A DNA stretch of 64,000 nt, taken from NCBI RefSeq assembly GCF_900114035.1, contig NZ_FORP01000018.1:79357-143356 (forward strand). The letters are read 5' to 3'. Both the position numbers and the translations under genes were made by a program. Every line of letters begins with the position of its first letter. Position 1 is the stretch's first letter. This DNA is from Amycolatopsis sacchari (lineage in GTDB: Bacteria; Actinomycetota; Actinomycetes; Mycobacteriales; Pseudonocardiaceae). Under the pieces are notes generated by a model. That model worked only from the letters and a program-made list of their open reading frames with translations, was not told where the DNA came from and searched no databases. Positions 52,826 to 60,933 of the stretch are shown piece by piece.

Positions 52826-53748
52826 CAGAAGTAGCCCTCCCGCTTGCGGTCCTCCATGGCGGCCTCGGAGAGCCGGTCGTCGGCGCGGGTCGCGCCACGC
52901 TCGGTGAGCCTGCTCGCGAGCACCTCGGCGATGACCTCCTCCACCGTCGTGGCGGTGGATTCGACCGCGCCGGTGCACGAACCGTCACCGACCGTGCGGT
53001 ACCGCACGCTCAGCTCCCGGACCTCCTCGCCCTCGCGGGGACCGCCCCACGGACCTTCGGTGAGCCACATGCCGTCCCGCCGGTAGACCGGGCGACGGTG
53101 CGCGTAGTAGATCGAGGGCAGCTCGACCCGCTCGCGGGCGATGTAGTGCCACACGTCGGCTTCGGTCCAGTTGGACAGCGGGAACACGCGCACATGTTCC
53201 CCCGGACGGTGCCTGCCGTTGTACAGGTTCCACAGTTCGGGACGCTGGCGGCGCGGGTCCCACTGGCCGAAGGCGTTGCGCAGGCTGAAGATCCGCTCCT
53301 TCGCGCGGGCACGCTCTTCGTCACGGCGGCCGCCGCCGAACACGGCGTCGAACTTGTGCCCGGCAATGGTGTCCAGCAGCGGCTGCGTCTGCAGCGGGTT
53401 GCGGGTGCCGTCGGGACGCTCGGTGAGCCGCCCGTCGTCGATCCAGTCCTGCACCTTCGCGACGATCAGCCGCAGGCCGTGCTTTTCGACGATCCGGTCA
53501 CGGAAGTCGATGACCTCGTCGAAGTTGTGGCCGGTGTCGACGTGCAGCAGCGGGAACGGCACGGGGGCGGGCCAGAACGCCTTGATCGCCAGGTGCAGCA
53601 GCAGCGTGGAGTCCTTGCCGCCGGAGAACAGGATCACCGGCCGGTCGAACTCGCCGGCGACCTCGCGGAAGATGTGGATGGCCTCGGATTCCAGCGCCGC
53701 GAGGTGGTCGGTGGCGGCGTCGGTCGCGGGGATTTCGAGAGTGGTCAC
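52825..53748 (-). CDS. cysD: sulfate adenylyltransferase subunit 2 CysD
   Basis: A 307-aa ATP pyrophosphatase that makes APS from sulfate and ATP. The PP-loop VILFSGGKDSTLLLHLA is at about residues 37-53, followed by LLHVDTGHNFDEVIDFRD and the C-terminal SVRYRTVGDGSCTGAVES. It works with CysN. GTG 53748 gives the standard N-terminus. The 227-bp gap to cysH may hold its own promoter. Confidence 0.97.
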   Translation of the reverse strand: MTTLEIPATDAATDHLAALESEAIHIFREVAGEFDRPVILFSGGKDSTLLLHLAIKAFWPAPVPFPLLHVDTGHNFDEVIDFRDRIVEKHGLRLIVAKVQDWIDDGRLTERPDGTRNPLQTQPLLDTIAGHKFDAVFGGGRRDEERARAKERIFSLRNAFGQWDPRRQRPELWNLYNGRHRPGEHVRVFPLSNWTEADVWHYIARERVELPSIYYAHRRPVYRRDGMWLTEGPWGGPREGEEVRELSVRYRTVGDGSCTGAVESTATTVEEVIAEVLASRLTERGATRADDRLSEAAMEDRKREGYF

Positions 53749-53975
53749 GAGTTCCTCCGGGTTTGTGCGGCCGTCAGCTGGCGCCGCCGCGGGTTCTCAG
53801 GGGTCTTCTCGCGAGGACAGCGCCGACGTGGTGAAAGGCGCAGTCGCGGAGCGTCCATGAGGGGTGGTGGTTGGGCTGGCGGGTGGGAATTCATGAGGAG
53901 GCGATCCCGGAGCGAGAAGGCGCCTGAGGTTCCGCTACTCGCGCCGCTGAGCAAGCCATGTGGGATCTCCATTCC

Positions 53976-54680
53976 TCAGCCGTGCAGGCCGCACTCGGTT
54001 TTGGACTTGCCGGCCCAGCGGCCGCTGCGCGGGTCCGCTCCGGGCGCGACCTTCGCGGTGCAGGGCGCGCAGCCGATGGACAGGTAGCCCTCCGACACCA
54101 GCGGGTTCTCCAGGATCCCGTGCTCCTCGATGTACGCCCGGAACTCCTCGTCGGTCCACGGGGCGATCGGGTTGACCTTCACCAGGCCGTTGCGGTCGTC
54201 CCACGTGACGATCGGGGTGTTGGCGCGCGTCGGGGCGTCCACGCGGCGGACGCCGGTGACCCACGCCGAGTAGTTCGACAACGTCTTGCGCAGCGGCACC
54301 ACCTTGCGCAGGAAGCAGCACTGGTTCGGGTCGCGCTCGTGCAGCTTCGGCCCGTACTCGGCGTCCTGCTCGGCGACCGACTGCTCCGCCTGCGCGTTGA
54401 CGATCCGCACGTCCGGGTACACCGTCGCCACCGCGTCACGGGTGCCGATCGTCTCGGCGAAGTGGTACCCGGTCTCCAGGAACAAAACGTCCACATCGGA
54501 CTTGACCCGGGTCGCCAGGTCGATCAGCACCGCGTCCTGCATGTTCGAGGCAACGATGAAGTCGTCCCCGAAGGTTCCCACGGTCCATTCCAGCGCCTCG
54601 AGCGCGGTCGCGTCCGCGAGTTCCTCGGATGCCTTGTGCGCCAACGCTTTCAGATCTTCTTCGGAGGTGACCGCGGTCAT
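53976..54680 (-). CDS. cysH: phosphoadenylyl/adenylyl-sulfate reductase CysH (APS type)
   Basis: A 234-aa reductase with the P-loop-like VASNMQDAVLIDL, FLETGYHFAET and two cysteine pairs, CC (NQCCFLRKV) and CxxC (IGCAPCTAKV). These bind a [4Fe-4S] cluster and mark APS reductases rather than PAPS reductases. The C-terminal ECGLHG carries the catalytic Cys. It reduces APS to sulfite. ATG 54680 overlaps the zinc-ribbon gene stop by one base. Confidence 0.95.
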   Translation of the reverse strand: MTAVTSEEDLKALAHKASEELADATALEALEWTVGTFGDDFIVASNMQDAVLIDLATRVKSDVDVLFLETGYHFAETIGTRDAVATVYPDVRIVNAQAEQSVAEQDAEYGPKLHERDPNQCCFLRKVVPLRKTLSNYSAWVTGVRRVDAPTRANTPIVTWDDRNGLVKVNPIAPWTDEEFRAYIEEHGILENPLVSEGYLSIGCAPCTAKVAPGADPRSGRWAGKSKTECGLHG

Positions 54681-54832
54681 TTCGCTCCCTGCCCTAACCG
54701 GATTCCCAGGAAATTCACAGTGAAGACACGCCTGCAAGCGCCACACAGCCAGGCCCGGTCGGCGTCCTCGGCGGGCCGGAGGTCCTCGTCCCCGCAGTAC
54801 GGGCAGTAGAACGGCGTGGCGCGCTCGCTCAT
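54677..54832 (-). CDS. small zinc-ribbon protein between sirA and cysH
   Basis: A 51-aa protein with two CxxC knuckles (Cys10/Cys13 in YCPYCGDE and Cys30/Cys33 in LCGACRRVF), a zinc-ribbon fold. Its ATG overlaps the sulfite reductase stop as ATGA, and its stop overlaps the cysH start, so it is tightly coupled to both. The gene is easily missed because of its size. A role in delivering electrons, zinc or iron-sulfur, or in assembling the reductases, is possible; none is shown. Confidence 0.8.
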   Translation of the reverse strand: MSERATPFYCPYCGDEDLRPAEDADRAWLCGACRRVFTVNFLGIRLGQGAK

Positions 54833-56526
54833 CGCAGGTCCGCTTCGTCGGCCCGCGCGACCCACTGCGCGAACCGCTCGCCCTCGCCGCGCTGGGCGTG
54901 GTAGTTGCGCACGACCCGCTCGACGTAGGAGATCAGCTCGTCGCCGGTGACCTTGTGCCCGCGCAGTTTCCGGCCGAACCCGGCGTCCAGGCCCAGCCCG
55001 CCGCCCAGGTGCACCTGGAAACCCTCGACCTGGTTGCCGTCGTCGTCGGTGACGATCTGGCCCTTGAGCCCGATGTCGGCGGTCTGGATGCGGGCGCAGG
55101 AGTTGGGGCAGCCGTTGATGTGCACGCTGACCGGGTTGGCCACGTCGGCCTGGATGTCGGCGAGCCGCTCTTCCAGCGCCGCCACCAGTTCCTTCGCGCG
55201 CACCTTCGTTTCGACGATGGCGAGCTTGCAGAACTCGATCCCGGTGCACGCCATGACACCGCGCCGCCACGGGCTCGGCTCGGTCGGCAGGCCCAGCTCG
55301 GCCAGCTCCGCCTGCAGGCCCGCGACCTCGGCCTCGGGCACGTCCAGCACGACGAGCTTCTGCAGCGGCGTCAGCCGGACCCGGCCCGACCCCGCCCGCT
55401 CGGCGGCCTTCGCGACCGCGATCAGCAGGGAACCGGACACCCGGCCCGCGATCGGCGCCGCGCCCACGTAGTAGTTGCCGTCCTTCTGCCGGTGCACGCC
55501 CACGTGGTCGTGCTGCACCGCCGGCACCTCGGGCGCGGGCCCGTCGGCCAGCTTGCGGTGCAGGTATTCGTCCTCCAGCACCTGGCGGAACTTTTCCGCA
55601 CCCCAGTCCTTGACCAGGAACTTCAGCCGCGCCCGCGACCGCAGCCGCCGGTAGCCGTAGTCGCGGAAGACCGAGACGACGCCCTCCCACACGTCGGGCA
55701 CCTCGTCACGCGACACCCACGCGCCGAGCCGCTGCCCGATCATCGGGTTGGTGGACAGCCCGCCGCCGACCCAGACGTCGAAACCGGGGCCGTGCTCGGG
55801 GTGGACCACGCCGACGAACGCGACGTCGTGGATCTCGTGCGCCACGTCCGGCAGCCCCGACACCGCGGTCTTGAACTTGCGCGGCAGGTTCGCGTACTCG
55901 GGTTTGCCCAGGTAGCGGCGCTTGATCTCGTCGATCGCGGGCGTGGCGTCGAGCACCTCGTCCTCGGCGATGCCCGCCAGCGGCGAGCCGAGGATCACGC
56001 GCGGGCTGTCGCCGCACGCGGTCATCGTGGTCAGGCCGGCGGCTTCCAGCTTCTCCCAGATCGTCGGCACGTCCTCGATCCGGATCCAGTGGTACTGCAC
56101 GTTCTGCCGGTCGGTGATGTCCGCCGTGTCGCGCGCGTAGGTCTGCGACAGCTCGCCGATCAGCGCGAGCTGCTCGGTGGTCAGGACGCCGCCGTCGACG
56201 CGGACGCGCAGCATGAAGTACTCGTCGTCCAGCTCCTCCGGTTCGAGGGTGGCCGTGCGGCCGCCGTCGATCCCGGGCTTGCGCTGGGTGTAGAGGCCGT
56301 ACCAGCGGAACCGGCCACGCAGGTCACCAGGGTCGATCGAGTCGAACCCGCCCGCGGCGTAGATGTTCTCGATGCGCGCGCGGACGTTGAGCGGGTGGTC
56401 GTCCTTCTTCGAGCGCTCGTTCGGGTTCAGCGGCTCGCGGTAGCCGAGCGCCCACTGGCCCTCTCCGCGCCGCTGCTTGGCACGCGGGGCACGGGCGGGG
56501 GGAGTTTCGCGCGTCGGCGAAGCCAT
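54829..56526 (-). CDS. sirA: ferredoxin-dependent sulfite reductase (SirA/NirA)
   Basis: A 565-aa siroheme/[4Fe-4S] enzyme reducing sulfite to sulfide. Two ferrodoxin-like half domains and the cluster-binding cysteines CTGIEFCKLA and NGCPNSC are intact. Tyr79 (GLYTQR) and Cys171 (TACGDS) are 92 residues apart, the same spacing as the covalent Tyr69-Cys161 pair of M. tuberculosis NirA. This supports sulfite rather than nitrite as substrate. ATG 56526 has a GGAGGA ribosome site that lies in a small hairpin. A cysteine leader peptide is encoded upstream. Confidence 0.96.
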   Translation of the reverse strand: MASPTRETPPARAPRAKQRRGEGQWALGYREPLNPNERSKKDDHPLNVRARIENIYAAGGFDSIDPGDLRGRFRWYGLYTQRKPGIDGGRTATLEPEELDDEYFMLRVRVDGGVLTTEQLALIGELSQTYARDTADITDRQNVQYHWIRIEDVPTIWEKLEAAGLTTMTACGDSPRVILGSPLAGIAEDEVLDATPAIDEIKRRYLGKPEYANLPRKFKTAVSGLPDVAHEIHDVAFVGVVHPEHGPGFDVWVGGGLSTNPMIGQRLGAWVSRDEVPDVWEGVVSVFRDYGYRRLRSRARLKFLVKDWGAEKFRQVLEDEYLHRKLADGPAPEVPAVQHDHVGVHRQKDGNYYVGAAPIAGRVSGSLLIAVAKAAERAGSGRVRLTPLQKLVVLDVPEAEVAGLQAELAELGLPTEPSPWRRGVMACTGIEFCKLAIVETKVRAKELVAALEERLADIQADVANPVSVHINGCPNSCARIQTADIGLKGQIVTDDDGNQVEGFQVHLGGGLGLDAGFGRKLRGHKVTGDELISYVERVVRNYHAQRGEGERFAQWVARADEADLR

Positions 56527-56533
56527 GAGGAGT

Positions 56534-56550
56534 CCTCCGGGGATCGGAGG
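56534..56550 (-). promoter_or_regulatory. Shine-Dalgarno-sequestering hairpin of sirA
   Basis: On the minus strand CCTCCG (56550-56545) pairs with the sirA ribosome site CGGAGG (56539-56534) across a 5-nt loop. This would hide the ribosome site unless another event opens the hairpin. Confidence 0.6.
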
Positions 56551-56646
56551 CACCGGCGCACACGGGCCCCCTGTTCCGGAATACGGGAGGGGTGGCGGCG
56601 GCCGGCGCCCGCTGTCCAGAATTCGTGGTGGGAACGGGGAGCGGCG

Positions 56647-56733
56647 TCAGCAGAACGGACGGCACAGTGCGCTGGCGACACGCCGGAGGTCGACGTGGCG
56701 GCGCGCCACGAGGAGAACACCGGCAGAAGTCAC
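56647..56733 (-). CDS. cysteine-ending leader peptide upstream of sirA
   Basis: A 28-codon open frame from GTG 56733, reading VTSAGVLLVARR, then HVDLRRVASALCRPFC. This is the actinobacterial sulfur leader-peptide type (LLVARRHVDLRRVASALCR), with Cys codons 24 and 28 at its end. In mycobacteria such uORFs make downstream sulfur genes respond to cysteine supply by ribosome behaviour at Cys codons. Here it lies 120 nt before sirA, upstream of the SD hairpin. The same DNA also holds a CCTCCGG that can pair with the sirA ribosome site. Confidence 0.85.
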   Translation of the reverse strand: MTSAGVLLVARRHVDLRRVASALCRPFC

Positions 56734-56808
56734 GTCCTCAGCGTGCCACGCGCCCAAGGGGTGGTCCAGTGGCGTCCGCATGGTGGGAGCGGCATCACGC
56801 TCCTTGAC

Positions 56809-57957
56809 ATGGGGGACACTGGAGGGGTGTTCGGCGTCTACGTCCATGTCCCCTTCTGCGCGACCCGCTGCGGGTACTGCGATTTCAACACCTACACGGC
56901 GGGCGAACTGGGCTCCACCGCGTCGCCCGCGTCCTGGCTGGAGGGCCTGAAGCGGGAGCTGGAGCTGGGGGTGCGGCAGCTGGGCCCCCGGCCGGCCGAA
57001 ACCGTCTTCGTGGGCGGCGGCACGCCGTCGCTGCTCGGTGCCGACGGGCTGGCCGCCGTGCTGGACGCCGTGCGCGGCAGTTTCGGGCTCGCGCCGGACG
57101 CCGAGGTGACCACCGAGTCCAACCCCGAGTCCACGTCACCGGAGTTCTTCGAGGGCATCCGCGAGGCCGGGTACACGCGGGTGTCGCTGGGCATGCAGTC
57201 CGCGGCGCGGCACGTGCTCAGGGTGCTCGACCGCGTGCACACGCCGGGCCGTCCCGTGGCGGCGGCGAAGGAGGCGCGGGCGGCCGGGTTCGAGCACGTG
57301 AACCTCGACGTGATCTACGGCACCCCCGGAGAGCGGGTGGAGGACCTCCAGGCGTCGCTGGACGCCGTGTTGTCGGCGGGCGTGGACCACGTGTCGGCGT
57401 ACTCGCTGATCGTCGAGGACGGCACGGCGATGGCGCGGCGGGTGCGGCGCGGCGAGCTGCCGATGCCCGACGAGGACGTGCTGGCCGAGTACTACGAGCT
57501 GATCGACGCGAAGCTGTCGGCGGCCGGTCTGACCTGGTACGAGGTGTCGAACTGGGCCGCGTCCGAGGACGCGCGCTGCCGGCACAACCTGGGGTACTGG
57601 CGCGGCGGCGACTGGTGGGGCGCCGGGCCGGGCGCGCACAGCCACGTCGGCGGGGTCCGCTGGTGGAACGTCAAGCACCCCGCGCGGTACGCGGCGCTGC
57701 TGGCCGAGGGCAAGTCGCCGGAGGCCGGGCGCGAGGAGCTGACCGACACCGACCGGCACCTGGAGCGGATCATGCTGGAGCTGCGGCTGGCCGAGGGCCT
57801 GCCGCTCGACGCGCTCGACGCCGACGGCAGGCGCGAGTCCGTGGGTGCCGCGGCGGAGGGGCTGCTGGACGCGGCCGCGCTGGGCGCGGGCAGGGCGGTG
57901 CTGACCGACCGTGGCCGCCTGCTCGCCGACGCCGTGGTGCGGCGGCTGGCCGCCTGA
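56809..57957 (+). CDS. hemW: radical SAM protein HemW (heme chaperone; CPO-III-like)
   Basis: A 382-aa radical SAM enzyme with the CxxxCxxC cluster motif FCATRCGYCDFN (Cys17, 21, 24), the GGGTPSLL motif and NLDVIYGTPGE. The C-terminal HemN-like domain (LGYWRGGDWWGAGPGAHSHVGG) is present. HemW inserts heme into respiratory proteins and is not the oxygen-independent coproporphyrinogen oxidase itself. Start is uncertain: ATG 56809 or GTG 56827, the latter 6 nt after GACACT. It diverges from the sirA cluster. Confidence 0.93.
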   Translation: MGDTGGVFGVYVHVPFCATRCGYCDFNTYTAGELGSTASPASWLEGLKRELELGVRQLGPRPAETVFVGGGTPSLLGADGLAAVLDAVRGSFGLAPDAEVTTESNPESTSPEFFEGIREAGYTRVSLGMQSAARHVLRVLDRVHTPGRPVAAAKEARAAGFEHVNLDVIYGTPGERVEDLQASLDAVLSAGVDHVSAYSLIVEDGTAMARRVRRGELPMPDEDVLAEYYELIDAKLSAAGLTWYEVSNWAASEDARCRHNLGYWRGGDWWGAGPGAHSHVGGVRWWNVKHPARYAALLAEGKSPEAGREELTDTDRHLERIMLELRLAEGLPLDALDADGRRESVGAAAEGLLDAAALGAGRAVLTDRGRLLADAVVRRLAA

Positions 57958-57977
57958 GATCTTTTTCGCGCCCGGGT

Positions 57978-58006
57978 GCAACCGGGAGCCGCGGTGCCGG
58001 CATCTG
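57978..58006 (+). promoter_or_regulatory. candidate ECF-type promoter of the sigma factor gene
   Basis: GCAACC (57978-57983), a 17-bp spacer and CATCTG (58001-58006) lie just before GTG 58007. The AACC -35 block is typical of promoters read by ECF sigma factors, so the gene may be autoregulated. Confidence 0.35.
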
Positions 58007-58507
58007 GTGTATGTGCACTTCGAGGACTTCGCCCGGGAACAGCTACCCGGGCTGGTGCGGTTCGCGGCCGTGCTGACCGGCGACCGCGAGCTGGCGCAGG
58101 ACGTCGTGCAGGACGCGCTCGTCCGCGCCCACCAGCGCTGGCGGCGGGTGGTGGCGACCGACCGGCCCGACCTCTACCTGCGCAAGATGGTCGTCAACGG
58201 CTACCTGTCGTGGCGGCGGCGCTGGTACCAGCGCGCGGTCTGGTCGACGGCCGAGGTCGCCGAGCTGCGGGAGGGGTCCTTCCCGGACCCGGCGGTCCGG
58301 GTGGCCGACTCCGACCAGCTCGCGGGGCTGCTGGCCGGGCTGAGCCGGGCCCAGCAGGCCGCGATCGTGCTGCGGTTCTACGAGGACCGGGACGACGACG
58401 AAATCGCCGCAGTGCTCGGCTGTGCCGTCGGCACGGTGCGCAGTCACATCTCGCGCGGCCTTGCCGTGCTGCGCGGGCGGATCAACACCGACATGGAGGT
58501 GGCGTGA
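58007..58507 (+). CDS. SigE-family ECF RNA polymerase sigma factor
   Basis: A 166-aa ECF sigma factor. Region 2 is FAREQLPGLVRFAAVLTGDRELAQDVVQDALVRAHQRWRRV, and region 4 is LSRAQQAAIVLRFYEDRDDDEIAAVLGCAVGTVRSHISRGLAVL. It resembles the actinobacterial SigE family of short factors. GTG 58007 or GTG 58013 could be the start. Its stop overlaps the putative membrane partner by one base (TGATG). Confidence 0.9.
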   Translation: MYVHFEDFAREQLPGLVRFAAVLTGDRELAQDVVQDALVRAHQRWRRVVATDRPDLYLRKMVVNGYLSWRRRWYQRAVWSTAEVAELREGSFPDPAVRVADSDQLAGLLAGLSRAQQAAIVLRFYEDRDDDEIAAVLGCAVGTVRSHISRGLAVLRGRINTDMEVA

Positions 58508-59382
58508 TGACGGAACCGCGGTTGAGCGGCGCATTGCGGGCCCGCGAACCGCTGGCCCCCGATCCCGAAACGGTGCTCGCCGGTGCCAGGAAGCGGATCC
58601 GGCGCCGGCGGACGGTGAGCCTGACGGCGGCCGTGCTGGTGACCGTGGGCGGGCTCGGTGCGGCAGGGGCCGTCGTGCTGAACCAGCCGTCCGACGAGAC
58701 GCGGTTGCCGGTCGCCGCGCCCGCGGCGGGCGAGGAGCAGGTGACCGTGCCGGAGCTGCCGTTCACGTTCTCCGCGCCGGGCTTCAAGCTGGCGAACTGG
58801 CAGCTCTCCAACGCCGGTGGGCGGATGTCGGCGGAGTACCACGGGAGCGCCACCGTGCTCGTGGGCGTCGACAACAGCGACCCCGGCAAGAAGTTCGGCG
58901 ACCCGAAGCGCGTCACGGTCAACGGCAAGCCGGCGATCATGTCGACCGACGCGCCGATGGGTGGCCAGGTGTCGTGGCAGGTGGCGCCGGACAAGTGGAT
59001 CTACGTGTGGGCCCGGAACCCGCTGGACTACGCGAAACACGTGTCGGAAACCCCCACTCGCCTGACGGCGCTGCTCCGCTCACTGCGGGTGCCGTCGTCG
59101 CTGCGGGTCGTCACGTGGGGGCACGCCGCGGGTGACGACATGCTCACGCTCTGCCCGCCGAAGGAGTCGTGGTACCCGCCGGCGGCCGAATGCGTGTCGG
59201 TGTGGCTGCCGGCGAACGAGACCGGCTACGACCCGAACACGGAGATCTACACGGACCAGGAGCGGGCGACCCTCGACAAGGTTTCCCGCAAGCTCGACAA
59301 CGGGCGGACGGTGACGGTGTCGAGCCCGCACGCCGAGCACGGCGTGCTGACCGCCATCGCGTCCTCCGTGGTGCCGTCTTAG
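58507..59382 (+). CDS. single-pass membrane protein, putative anti-sigma partner
   Basis: A 291-aa protein: a short cytoplasmic region of about 35 residues with RKRIRRRRTV, one transmembrane helix (SLTAAVLVTVGGLGAAGAVVL) and an extracytoplasmic domain of about 235 residues. The gene order (overlapping the ECF gene) and topology fit an anti-sigma factor. No zinc-type HxxxCxxC or RsgI motif is seen, so it would be a new kind or a sensor. The outer part has a pair of cysteines (LCPPKESWY and ECVSVWL) that could form a disulfide. Confidence 0.7.
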   Translation: MTEPRLSGALRAREPLAPDPETVLAGARKRIRRRRTVSLTAAVLVTVGGLGAAGAVVLNQPSDETRLPVAAPAAGEEQVTVPELPFTFSAPGFKLANWQLSNAGGRMSAEYHGSATVLVGVDNSDPGKKFGDPKRVTVNGKPAIMSTDAPMGGQVSWQVAPDKWIYVWARNPLDYAKHVSETPTRLTALLRSLRVPSSLRVVTWGHAAGDDMLTLCPPKESWYPPAAECVSVWLPANETGYDPNTEIYTDQERATLDKVSRKLDNGRTVTVSSPHAEHGVLTAIASSVVPS

Positions 59383-59390
59383 TTGCCGAT

Positions 59391-59467
59391 CGGGAGGCGC
59401 GCGGTGCCTCCCGGTCCGGGATCGCCTCCTCGCGACCACCAGGTCGCGGGGAGGCGATGCTGTTTTC
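59391..59467 (+). terminator. tandem hairpin terminators after the sigma-partner operon
   Basis: An 8-bp hairpin (59391-59398 with 59406-59413) is followed by a 17-bp stem (59421-59437 with 59442-59458, one U-G pair, ACCA loop) and a short T-run. The second is one of the longest stems in the window. Confidence 0.88.
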
Positions 59468-59483
59468 GGGGGATCATGGACGG

Positions 59484-60116
59484 ATGCGCGATCTGGTGTA
59501 CCTCTCCCAGGCGAAACTGACGCAGTTGCGCCCCACCCTCGGCGGCCGGGGCCGGTGGTCGCGGGACGTCGACGCCGAGGTGAAGACGCCGCTGGGCGGG
59601 CTGAAGGTGGGGCGCGCGGCCCAGCCGCCGGAGCCCCACGTCGAGGCCGTCGTCGCCAGGCTGGAGGCCGCGGAGCCGGGGCCGCTCTGGTACCCGGATC
59701 CGGCGGTACGGCCGGGGCGGTGGGTGCACTTCGAGGCGGAGCTGAGCTACGCCGAGGTGAGCGACAGCGTCGTGTTCCTCGCCGCCGGGGAGTCCCCGCG
59801 GCTGTTGCTGCACGGCTCGGCCGAGCACCTCGTCGGGCAGCCGCCGACGTCTCCCGGCAGGGGCGGCAACCTGCTCGCCTCGCACTGGTACCGGTTCCGG
59901 CAGCTCCTGGACGCGGAGCCGGACGAGATGCCCGGCCACTGGCCGGCCAGGGTGCTGAGCATGCTGGAGGAACTGCTGCAACCGCGGTTCACCGCGGAGT
60001 GGATGGCCGGGTACGCCCGTGTGACGGCGAAGTTCCCCGCCTCGGACGGGGGTCCGGAGCTGCTCGCCGCCTCGCCGCTGTACGTCGAGCGCGTGGCGCC
60101 GCCGGAAGCCGGGTAG
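59484..60116 (+). CDS. SAVMC3_10250/DUF7019-like protein
   Basis: A 210-aa soluble protein. Its N-terminus (MRDLVYLSQAKLTQL) and the LHGSAEHLVGQPP segment recall the DUF7019 (SAVMC3_10250) family, whose function is unknown. GATCAT ends 6 nt before ATG 59484, so the mRNA may be leaderless. The gene is a monocistron between the sigma operon terminators and the ABC transporter. Identification is by memory of the family and not tested. Confidence 0.6.
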   Translation: MRDLVYLSQAKLTQLRPTLGGRGRWSRDVDAEVKTPLGGLKVGRAAQPPEPHVEAVVARLEAAEPGPLWYPDPAVRPGRWVHFEAELSYAEVSDSVVFLAAGESPRLLLHGSAEHLVGQPPTSPGRGGNLLASHWYRFRQLLDAEPDEMPGHWPARVLSMLEELLQPRFTAEWMAGYARVTAKFPASDGGPELLAASPLYVERVAPPEAG

Positions 60117-60186
60117 GGGCAGCCCCACCGCGAACCGGGGTGCGCACGGTCGTGTTCCGGCAGGCCGCGGCGGCTTGACTGGACGC

Positions 60187-60933
60187 ATGACAATCCAGCT
60201 GCAACGGACCATGGCGGCCGAACTCCGCGACGTGACGCGCGAATACGGCGGCAAGCACGCCAGGGTGCGCGCGCTCGACGGCGTGAGCATCGCCTTCCCG
60301 CGGGGGTCGTGGACGGCCGTGATGGGTCCGTCCGGCTCCGGCAAGTCCACCCTGCTGCACTGCGCGGCGGGGCTGGAACAGGTGAGCAGCGGGCAGGTCC
60401 TGCTCGGCGAGCAGGACATCACCGCGGCCTCCGACTCCCAGCTGACCGCGCTGCGGCGCCGGGAGATCGGCTTCGTCTTCCAGAGCTTCAACCTCATCGG
60501 CTCGCTGACCGCCGAGCAGAACGTCGCGCTGCCGCTGAAACTGGCGCGGCAGAGGGTGTCCACAAAGGACGTTCGCGCGGTGCTGGCGAGCGTCGGGCTC
60601 GCCGAGCGGATGCGGCACCGGCCACGCGAGCTGTCCGGCGGCCAGCAGCAGCGCGTCGCCATCGCGCGGGCGATGGTGACGCGGCCCGCGGTGCTGTTCG
60701 CCGACGAGCCCACCGGCGCGCTGGACTCGAGGTCCGCGCGCACGGTGCTGGACCTGCTGCGCCACCTCGTCGACTCGGTGGGGCAGACGATCGTGATGGT
60801 CACGCACGACCCGGCCGCCGCGGCTCGCGCCGATTCGGTGGTGTTCCTGTCCGACGGCCGGATCGTGGACCGCCTCGTGCAGCCGTCCACCCGGCAGGTC
60901 GCGGACCGGCTCGCGTCGCTGGAGGGTGCCTGA
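60187..60933 (+). CDS. MacB/LolD-type ABC transporter ATPase
   Basis: A 248-aa ATPase with Walker A GPSGSGKSTLLHCAAGLE, Q-loop FVFQSFNLIGSL, signature ELSGGQQQRVAIARAM, Walker B LFADEPTGALDS and the H-loop MVTHDPAAA. The FQSFNLIGSLTAEQNV run marks the MacB/LolD/FtsE type that works with FtsX-fold permeases. ATG 60187 was chosen; an upstream TTG (60175) is possible. Its stop overlaps the permease ATG by one base. Confidence 0.93.
   Translation: MTIQLQRTMAAELRDVTREYGGKHARVRALDGVSIAFPRGSWTAVMGPSGSGKSTLLHCAAGLEQVSSGQVLLGEQDITAASDSQLTALRRREIGFVFQSFNLIGSLTAEQNVALPLKLARQRVSTKDVRAVLASVGLAERMRHRPRELSGGQQQRVAIARAMVTRPAVLFADEPTGALDSRSARTVLDLLRHLVDSVGQTIVMVTHDPAAAARADSVVFLSDGRIVDRLVQPSTRQVADRLASLEGA

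Noticed and set aside
53745..53858. Small Arg-rich minus-strand frame overlapping the cysD start (ATG 53858)
   Set aside because: GTGA coupling looked attractive, but third-position GC is much lower than in the neighbours and there is no recognisable motif; more likely untranslated leader of cysD.
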